DNA of 64,000 bases from Micromonospora sp. WMMA1947. GTDB taxonomy: Bacteria; Actinomycetota; Actinomycetes; Mycobacteriales; Micromonosporaceae. The notes under the pieces were generated by a model that did no database searches, had not been told where the DNA came from, and worked only from the letters and a program-made list of their open reading frames with translations. A program made the translations under genes and the position numbers. Location of the stretch: the NCBI RefSeq assembly GCF_027497355.1, contig NZ_CP114909.1:3553001-3617000 (forward strand), written 5' to 3'. Shown in pieces: positions 58,449 through 64,000 of the stretch (position 1 is its first letter; every line of letters starts with the position of its first letter).

Positions 58449-59861
58449 ATGTCGGACGTGCCTCACCACCTCTCGCGCTGGATCGGCCTGGCGGGTTCGG
58501 TGCTGCTCGCCGTGGCCGCGTACCTCGGTGGCGCCCTGCCCGACGGCGAGTTGCGTCCCACCCCGGTCAGCATCTGGCAGGGCCCGAACGGGCCGCTGAT
58601 CATCGGGTTGTGGCTGGTCGGCACCGGGCTGCTGGCGTGGGCCTGGTGGTCGCTGCGGGACAGCGTGCCGTCGGCCCGCTGGGTGCTGGTCACCGTGGCC
58701 CTGTGGCTGCTGCCGATGCTCGTCGCGCCGCCGCTGGGCAGCCGGGATGTGTACGCGTACGCGTGTCAGGGCGCCAGCTTCTCGGCCGGGATCAACCCCT
58801 ACGAGCAGGGCGTGTCGGCGCTGCCATGCCCCTGGCTGGACACCATCTCCTACATCTGGCGGGACACCCCGGCGCCGTACGGGCCGCTGTTCGTGCTGCT
58901 CGCCGGCGCGGTGGTGGAGGCCACCGGCTCGCTGCTCGGCGCCGTGGTGCTGTTCCGGGCGCTCGCCGTGGCCGGGGTGGCGCTCACCGCGTGGGCGCTG
59001 CCGGTGCTGGCCCGCCGCTGCGGGGTGCCGCCGCAGCGGGCGCTCTGGCTGGCGCTGGCCAGCCCGCTGGTGCCCGTGCACCTGGTCTCCGGCGCGCACA
59101 ACGACGCGCTGATGATCGGCCTGCTCGTGGCCGGGCTGGCGGTGGTCGCGGCCCGCCCGGGCCGGCCCGGACCGCTGCTCGCCGGTGGGGCGCTGCTCGG
59201 ACTCGCCGCCGCCGTCAAGGTCACCGCGCTGGTGGTGATGCCGTTCGCCGCGCTGGCCGCGATCGTCGGGGCGTACCGGATCAGGACGCTCGTGCGCGAC
59301 GGCGGGTGGGTGGTCGGCGGCTCGCTCGCGGCGCTCGCCGCGGTGACCGTCGCGTCCGGCCTCGGGCTGGGGTTCATCAGCGGGCTGGAGCAGGGCGGGC
59401 TGGTGGTGGCGTGGACGTCGCCGCCGACGGCGGTGGGGCAGACGGTGGGCTACCTGCTGGCGCCGTTCGGGGTGCACGTCGACGCGTTGCCGGTGACCCG
59501 GGCGATCGGCATGGTCGTGCTGATCGCCGTGCTGATCTGGCTCTGGTTCCGGTCGTTCCGTCGCGGTGAACCGTTCTGGCACGCCGGGCTGGCGCTCACC
59601 GCCACCGTCGCGCTGTCCCCGCTGTTCCACCCCTGGTACTGGCTGTGGCCGCTGGCAGTGCTCGCCGCCACCGCGCGCCGCACGCTCTGGTTCTCGATCG
59701 TCACAGTGGTGTCGTCGTTCCTGGTGCTCGCCGACGGCACCGGGCTGGCCCGGTACAGCAAGATGCCCGGTGCGCCGCTGATGACCCTGTTCGTGATCGG
59801 TGTGGTCGTCTGGTTGGTACGGTCGGCTCGCCAGGGCCGGCAGCCGGTTCCCGTGGACTGA
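58449..59861 (+). CDS. Polyprenol-phosphate-mannose-dependent mannosyltransferase (MptB-like), first copy
   Basis: A 470-residue GT-C membrane glycosyltransferase, about 12-13 helices. The family signature after the first helices is PLGSRDVYAYACQGASFSAGINPYEQGV, with IWRDTPAPYGPLFVLLAG and HLVSGAHNDALMIGLL following; WTSPPTAVGQTVGYLL and LSPLFHPWYWLWPLAVLAA come later. In mycobacteria MptA/MptB extend the alpha-1,6-mannan core of lipomannan. ATG 58449; the next gene is a paralogue 11 bp downstream. Confidence 0.85.
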   Translation: MSDVPHHLSRWIGLAGSVLLAVAAYLGGALPDGELRPTPVSIWQGPNGPLIIGLWLVGTGLLAWAWWSLRDSVPSARWVLVTVALWLLPMLVAPPLGSRDVYAYACQGASFSAGINPYEQGVSALPCPWLDTISYIWRDTPAPYGPLFVLLAGAVVEATGSLLGAVVLFRALAVAGVALTAWALPVLARRCGVPPQRALWLALASPLVPVHLVSGAHNDALMIGLLVAGLAVVAARPGRPGPLLAGGALLGLAAAVKVTALVVMPFAALAAIVGAYRIRTLVRDGGWVVGGSLAALAAVTVASGLGLGFISGLEQGGLVVAWTSPPTAVGQTVGYLLAPFGVHVDALPVTRAIGMVVLIAVLIWLWFRSFRRGEPFWHAGLALTATVALSPLFHPWYWLWPLAVLAATARRTLWFSIVTVVSSFLVLADGTGLARYSKMPGAPLMTLFVIGVVVWLVRSARQGRQPVPVD

Positions 59862-59872
59862 GGGGAGGGCCG

Positions 59873-61360
59873 GTGAGCGAGCCCGACGGACCCGTCCGGC
59901 CGGTCGCCGCCGGTCTCGCCCGCTACGCCGGTCTCGCCGGGGCCGTCCTGCTCACCGTCGCCGGGTGGCTCGGCGGCGCCCTTCCCGGTACGCCCTCGCG
60001 GGCCACGCTCGCCGCGATCTGGTCGGCGCCGCACGGGCCGCTGACGCTCGGCTGCTGGCTGGCCGGGACGGTGCTGCTGGTGGGCGCATGGTGGTCGCTG
60101 CGGTGGGGCGCCCCGTCCGGCCGGTGGGCGTACCTGACGGCGGGGCTCTGGTCGCTGCCGCTGCTCGCCGCGCCGCCGATCGGCAGCCGCGACGTCTACT
60201 CGTACGCCTGCCAGGGCTGGACGTGGACGCAGGGGCTCAGCCCGTACCGGGTGGGGGTCGCGGCGGCCGGCTGCCCGTGGACCGACTCGGTGTCGCCGAT
60301 CTGGCGGGACACCCCGGCGCCGTACGGGCCGTTCTTCGTCCTGCTGGCCGGGCTCGCGGTCCTCGCCGGTGGCGGCCTGATCGGGACGATCGTGGCGTTG
60401 CGGCTGGTCGCGGTGGCCGGGGTGCTGCTGGCGGCGCTGTGCATGCCCGGGCTGGCCCGCGCCGCCGGGGTGCCCACCCGCCGGGCCGCCTGGCTGGTGC
60501 TCGCGTGCCCGCTGGTCGGCGTACACCTGGTGGCGGGCGCGCACAACGACGCGCTCGCGCTCGGGCTGCTCCTGCTCGGCCTGCTGGTGCTGGTCCGCCT
60601 GCCGGGCAGGCCGCGCGCGCTGCTGGTCGCCGGGGTGCTGCTGGGCTTGGCGGTGGCGGTGAAGGCGGTCGCGGTCGTGGCGCTGCCGTTCGCGGCGCTC
60701 GCCGCCGTGCTCGGCCGCTACACCTGGCGGGCGCTGCTGCGCGACGGCGGGCAGCTGGCTGCGTCGGTGCTCGGCACCCTGCTGGTCGTGTCGCTCGCCA
60801 CCGGCCTCGGACTGGGCTGGGTGGGAGGGCTCGGCCACAGCGGCGACTCGCAGCAGTGGACCTCCCCGCCCACCGCTGTCGGCTTCGTCGTCGACTACGC
60901 CGGCGAGCTGGCCGGGCTGCGGCCACGGGCGGTGCCGGTGGCCCGGACGGTCGCGCTGGTGTTGCTGGCCGGCACGCTCGTCGCGCTCTGGTGGTGGGCG
61001 TGGACGACGCTGCGACGGCTCAACGACGCCCGGCAGCGGGTCGCCCGGCTGACGCTGGCCCGGCCCCGGGTGGCGCTGCTCGGCGCGGGACTGGCGCTCG
61101 CCGCCACCGTGCTGCTCGCCCCGGTCTTCCACCCCTGGTACGCGATCTGGCCGCTGACGCTGCTCGCGGTCGCGGCGGTGCCGCTGGCCCGGCAGGTCTG
61201 GTTCGTGGCGCCCTGCGCGGTGGCCTCGGCGCTCACCCTGCCCGACGGATCCAACCTGGCCCGGTTCAGCAAGGCGCCGGGCGCGGTGCTGATGACGGTG
61301 CTGGTGGTGGTCGTCGCGGTCGCCGGTGTCCGGGCCACTTTGCGCCGCCGCACGACGTAA
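59873..61360 (+). CDS. MptB-like mannosyltransferase, second copy
   Basis: A 495-residue paralogue of the preceding protein with the same motifs: PIGSRDVYSYACQGWTWTQGLSPYRVGV, IWRDTPAPYGPFFVLLAG, HLVAGAHNDALALGLL, TSPPTAVGFVVDY and VFHPWYAIWPLTLLA. GTG 59873 has GGGGAGGG upstream. The pair arose by tandem duplication; they may add mannose at successive steps or differ in acceptor. A strong terminator follows. Confidence 0.85.
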   Translation: MSEPDGPVRPVAAGLARYAGLAGAVLLTVAGWLGGALPGTPSRATLAAIWSAPHGPLTLGCWLAGTVLLVGAWWSLRWGAPSGRWAYLTAGLWSLPLLAAPPIGSRDVYSYACQGWTWTQGLSPYRVGVAAAGCPWTDSVSPIWRDTPAPYGPFFVLLAGLAVLAGGGLIGTIVALRLVAVAGVLLAALCMPGLARAAGVPTRRAAWLVLACPLVGVHLVAGAHNDALALGLLLLGLLVLVRLPGRPRALLVAGVLLGLAVAVKAVAVVALPFAALAAVLGRYTWRALLRDGGQLAASVLGTLLVVSLATGLGLGWVGGLGHSGDSQQWTSPPTAVGFVVDYAGELAGLRPRAVPVARTVALVLLAGTLVALWWWAWTTLRRLNDARQRVARLTLARPRVALLGAGLALAATVLLAPVFHPWYAIWPLTLLAVAAVPLARQVWFVAPCAVASALTLPDGSNLARFSKAPGAVLMTVLVVVVAVAGVRATLRRRTT

Positions 61361-61384
61361 AAGGCCGGACCGCGCTGCGTAAAC

Positions 61385-61422
61385 GGCCGGGCCGGCTCCG
61401 CCATCGCGGAGCCGGCCCGGCC
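61385..61422. terminator. Bidirectional terminator, 17-bp perfect arms
   Basis: 61385-61401 pairs with 61406-61422 around CATC, between the convergent mannosyltransferase and glnA genes. Confidence 0.85.
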
Positions 61423-61439
61423 GGTGCTGACGTACGTGC

Positions 61440-62864
61440 TCAGCAGTCGAAGTACATCGCGAACTCGTGCGGGGTCGGGCGCAGACGCACCGGGTCGACC
61501 TCGTTGGCCCGCTTCCACTCGACCCAGGTCGAGATCAGGTCCGGCGTGAACACGCCGCCGTCGAGCAGGTAGTCGTGGTCGGCCTCGAGCGCGTTGAGCA
61601 CCTCCGGCAGCGAACCCGGGACCTGCTTGACGTCGCCCCACTCCTCCGGCGGCAGGTCGTACAGGTCCTTGTCGATCGGCGCCGGCGGCTCGATCTTGTT
61701 CTTGATGCCGTCCAGGCCGGCCATCATCATGGCCGAGAACGCCAGGTACGGGTTGCTGGACGGGTCCGGCACCCGGAACTCGACGCGCTTGGCCTTCGGG
61801 TTGCTGCCGGTCACCGGGATGCGGGTGCAGGCGGAGCGGTTGCGCTGCGAGTAGACCAGGTTGACCGGCGCCTCGAAGCCCGGCACCAGGCGACGGTAGG
61901 AGTTCACCGTCGGGTTGGTGAAGGCCAGCAGCGAGGGTGCGTGGTGCAGCAGGCCGCCGATGTACCAGCGGGCGGTGTCGGACAGGCCGGCGTAGCCGGT
62001 CTCGTCGTAGAACAGCGGTTCGCCGCCGCGCCAGAGGCTCTGGTGGGTGTGCATGCCGGAGCCGTTGTCACCGAACAGCGGCTTGGGCATGAACGTCGCG
62101 GTCTTGCCGGCGGCCCAGGTCTCGTTCTTGACGATGTACTTGAACAGCTGGAGCTGGTCGGCGGCGTGCAGCAGGGTGGAGAACTTGTAGTTGATCTCCG
62201 ACTGGCCGGCGGTGCCCACCTCGTGGTGCGAGCGCTCGACGGTGAATCCGCCGTCGACGAGGCGCCGCACGATCCGGTCGCGCAGGTCGGCGTAGTGGTC
62301 CACCGGCGGCACCGGGAAGTAGCCGCCCTTGTACGCGGTCTTGTAACCGCGGTTGCCGCCCTCCTCGATCCGGCCGCTGTTCCAGGCGCCCTCGATCGAG
62401 TCGATGTAGTAGAACGACTGGTGCGCGGAGGTCTCGTGGCGGATGGAGTCGAAGATGTAGAACTCCGCCTCCGCCCCGAAGTACGCGGTGTCGGCGATCC
62501 CGCTGGCGGCGAGGTAGGCCTCGGCCTTCTTCGCGACGTTGCGCGGATCCCGGGAGTACGCCTCGCGGGTGAACGGGTCGTGGATGAAGAAGTTGAGCGC
62601 GAGCGTCTTCTGGGCCCGGAACGGGTCGATGAAGGCGGTCGCGACGTCCGGCAGCAGGAGCATGTCGGACTCGTGGATGGCCTGGAAGCCGCGGATCGAG
62701 GATCCGTCGAAGGCGAGGCCGTCGGTGAAGACGCTGTCGTCGAACGACTCGACCGGCAGGTTGAAGTGCTGCATCACGCCGGGCAGGTCACAGAAACGTA
62801 CGTCGACGAACTTCACGTCCTCGTTGGCGAGGTATCGCAGGAGTTCCTCGGAATTGGCGAACAC
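61440..62864 (-). CDS. glnA: Glutamine synthetase type I
   Basis: A 474-residue GSI-beta enzyme, main ammonia-assimilating synthetase. Signatures: [47 protein letters not shown] site [21 protein letters not shown], and [17 protein letters not shown]. The adenylylation tyrosine is in [10 protein letters not shown] near residue 400, the target of GlnE encoded in this window. GTG 62864 is chosen because AGGAGG lies 4-5 nt upstream; the longer frame adds seven unlikely residues. A four-half-site GlnR operator lies 60-100 bp upstream. Confidence 0.95.
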   Translation of the reverse strand: MFANSEELLRYLANEDVKFVDVRFCDLPGVMQHFNLPVESFDDSVFTDGLAFDGSSIRGFQAIHESDMLLLPDVATAFIDPFRAQKTLALNFFIHDPFTREAYSRDPRNVAKKAEAYLAASGIADTAYFGAEAEFYIFDSIRHETSAHQSFYYIDSIEGAWNSGRIEEGGNRGYKTAYKGGYFPVPPVDHYADLRDRIVRRLVDGGFTVERSHHEVGTAGQSEINYKFSTLLHAADQLQLFKYIVKNETWAAGKTATFMPKPLFGDNGSGMHTHQSLWRGGEPLFYDETGYAGLSDTARWYIGGLLHHAPSLLAFTNPTVNSYRRLVPGFEAPVNLVYSQRNRSACTRIPVTGSNPKAKRVEFRVPDPSSNPYLAFSAMMMAGLDGIKNKIEPPAPIDKDLYDLPPEEWGDVKQVPGSLPEVLNALEADHDYLLDGGVFTPDLISTWVEWKRANEVDPVRLRPTPHEFAMYFDC

Positions 62865-62922
62865 ACGTCCTCCTGGCAGGTCCACTCCGGTAGCTGGCTA
62901 CTGGCGACGCTATGGCCGTGGG

Positions 62923-62960
62923 GTTGCCCTGCCGTGTCTCGTCTGTTTCCGCCGTGTTAC
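62923..62960 (-). promoter_or_regulatory. GlnR operator of glnA, four half-sites
   Basis: On the minus strand: GTAAC (62960-62956), GAAAC (62949-62945), GACAC (62938-62934) and GCAAC (62927-62923), each 11 bp from the next. This matches the GlnR consensus gTnAC-n6-GaAAC repeated twice; the first pair is a perfect match. Confidence 0.75.
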
Positions 62961-63034
62961 GTCGCTTGCGGAGCGTCATCTCGGCACGCTGTGATGCCGA
63001 ATGTCGTATTTTTCGTCAGGGGTCGCGGCGGCGC

Positions 63035-63040
63035 TACCCT
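63035..63040 (+). promoter_or_regulatory. -10 box TACCCT of leaderless RDD gene
   Basis: TACCCT lies 7 nt before GTG 63048; no Shine-Dalgarno. Confidence 0.5.
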
Positions 63041-63047
63041 GGCCGCT

Positions 63048-63449
63048 GTGACCGATACCGCCGCCACACCGGTGCCGCCCGCCACCGACCCCGCCTTCAC
63101 CCCGCCCAGCCTCGGCCGCCGCTTCGGCGCCCTGATCATCGACTGGGTGCTGTGCCTGATGGTCGCCCGGGCGTTCTCCGACCCGGTCCGCGACGGCTGG
63201 CCGCCGGTCCTGGTGCTGATCCTGGAGTACGGCTTCTTCATCGGTCTGTTCGCCCAGACTCCCGGCATGTTCCTCACCCGGCTGCGCTGCGTGTCCTGGG
63301 CCGACGGTGGCCGGATCGGGCTGCTCCGGGGCCTGCTGCGCGGCTTCCTGCTGGCCCTCGTGGTGCCGGCGCTGCTGATGGACGAGCACCGGCGCGGCCT
63401 GCACGACCGGCTCGCCGGGTCGGTCGTCACCGACGCCCCGCGCCGCTGA
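63048..63449 (+). CDS. RDD-family membrane protein
   Basis: A 133-residue protein with two to three membrane helices and the RDD pattern: LGRRFGALIIDWVLCLMVA (the R..D in helix 1), GFFIGLFAQTPGMFLTRLRCVSW and MDEHRRGLHDRLAGSVVTDA, where the final HDRLAGS-V is the conserved tail. Function unknown. It is divergent from glnA and convergent with DUF4191, the order found in mycobacteria (Rv2219-Rv2219A-glnA1, from memory). Confidence 0.88.
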   Translation: MTDTAATPVPPATDPAFTPPSLGRRFGALIIDWVLCLMVARAFSDPVRDGWPPVLVLILEYGFFIGLFAQTPGMFLTRLRCVSWADGGRIGLLRGLLRGFLLALVVPALLMDEHRRGLHDRLAGSVVTDAPRR

Positions 63450-63461
63450 CCCCCATGAGGA

Positions 63462-63493
63462 AAGGAGCCGGCCCCGCACGGGACCGGCTCCTT
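63462..63493. terminator. Bidirectional terminator between RDD and DUF4191 genes
   Basis: AAGGAGCCGG (63462-63471) and CCGGCTCCTT (63484-63493) form a 10-bp perfect stem, with further GC pairing towards the loop. Confidence 0.75.
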
Positions 63494-63510
63494 CTCGCGT
63501 ACGCCGGAGG

Positions 63511-64000
63511 TCAGCGACCCCGGGTCTGCCGGAACGCGCCGCGCGGCGGCCGCATGTTCTTCGGGATCGCGCCCTTGGGCATCTGCGGTCGCGCGGTGAG
63601 CGCCTTGAGCCGCTTGTCGAGGGCGTTGACGTCCTTCGGGGACAGGGCGCGCGGCAGCCGCATCAGCGTCATCCGCAGCTTGCGGACCGGCAGCTCACCC
63701 TCGCCCTGCCCGATCACGTAGTCGTGCAGCGGGGCGGTGCCGATCACCTTCGCGAGGCGGCGCTTCTCCTGGCCGAGCAGGCCGCGGACGCGCTGCGGGT
63801 TGCCCTCGGCCAGCAGGATCACGCCCTGCCGGCCCACCACCAGGTGCACCATGTCCATCTGGGTGGTGGAGCTGACCGCCGGGGTGACCCGCCAGTCGCC
63901 GCGCATGCTCTCCATGATCTGCGCCGCCGCGCCCGGCTGCCCCTCGGCGGCGTTCATCATCGCCTTGTTGGAGCGCAGGTTGAGCACGATCAGCACGGCG
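63511..64000 (-). CDS. DUF4191 membrane protein, C-terminal part (5' end outside window)
   Basis: The frame is open to the window edge. The visible 160 residues include the cytoplasmic core of DUF4191: AAEGQPGAAAQIMESMRGDWRVTPAV, MDMVHLVVGRQGVILLAEG, RVRGLLGQEKRRLAKVIG, and LPVRKLRMTLMRLPRALSPKDVNALDKRLKAL, then a basic tail RPPRGAFRQTRGR. The N-terminal part with membrane helices must lie beyond base 64000. Function unknown; synteny with glnA is conserved in actinobacteria. Confidence 0.85.
   Translation of the reverse strand, partial: AVLIVLNLRSNKAMMNAAEGQPGAAAQIMESMRGDWRVTPAVSSTTQMDMVHLVVGRQGVILLAEGNPQRVRGLLGQEKRRLAKVIGTAPLHDYVIGQGEGELPVRKLRMTLMRLPRALSPKDVNALDKRLKALTARPQMPKGAIPKNMRPPRGAFRQTRGR

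Overview
The window is one contiguous stretch of a very GC-rich actinobacterial chromosome. GTG starts are frequent, many genes have short GTGA/ATGA overlaps, and at least nine genes appear to be leaderless, with a TAnnnT -10 box 6-8 nt before the start. RNase P RNA is of type A. Glutamine synthetase comes with GlnE and GlnR-type half-sites, there is an F420-dependent reductase, and a primase-like / XRE-TPR / flavoprotein locus of the kind seen in filamentous actinomycetes. Together with three families of small dispersed palindromes, this points to Micromonosporaceae, probably Micromonospora; that assignment is an inference.

Layout. 1-1.8 kb: the end of a universal stress protein and a ROK regulator. 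1.9-3.3 kb: an IS110-family element lying against a palindromic repeat. 3.3-8.4 kb: single-gene metabolic and regulatory units (APH-like kinase, RibD-like reductase and TetR, pyruvyltransferase, DinB, PfkB). 8.5-12.9 kb: SNF2 helicase with SWIM protein. 13.7-20 kb: a five-gene unit (DUF1800, DUF1501, ferric-reductase-like flavocytochrome, FMN-binding protein, ApbE) that looks like an extracytosolic flavin redox system. 20.5-23.2 kb: primase-like, XRE-TPR and flavoprotein genes. 23.3-26 kb: Nif3 / zinc-ribbon / RNase H-phosphatase. 26-30.6 kb: transporters and a MarR-regulated MFS pump. 30.7-31.2 kb: rnpB.

31.3-36.8 kb is a lower-GC accessory island. It holds orphan immunity-like genes (one frameshifted), small membrane and unknown proteins, and its main feature: an NB-ARC/TPR (NLR-like) protein whose N-terminus carries a short V-V-Q-A-G motif that recurs at the C-terminus of the small all-helical protein encoded just downstream. 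This is the arrangement expected for amyloid-motif signalling between an NLR sensor and a cell-death effector.

37-44 kb: threonine dehydratase-like enzyme, a Roadblock pair, PadR with a membrane protein, a histone-H1-like protein, an RNB nuclease and an F420:NADP reductase. 44-64 kb: panB, nadE, glnA2-type synthetase, DUF350, WYL/VOC pair, virginiamycin B lyase, S66 peptidase, amidotransferase, glnE, a membrane protein, two tandem MptB-like mannosyltransferases, glnA, RDD and DUF4191 genes. From memory, the gene content of 23-26 kb and 44-64 kb parallels the mycobacterial Rv2219-Rv2230c neighbourhood (glnA1-glnE-glnA2-panB-RNase H-zinc ribbon-Nif3), with insertions. GlnE and a four-half-site GlnR operator upstream of glnA would link the two halves of nitrogen control encoded here.
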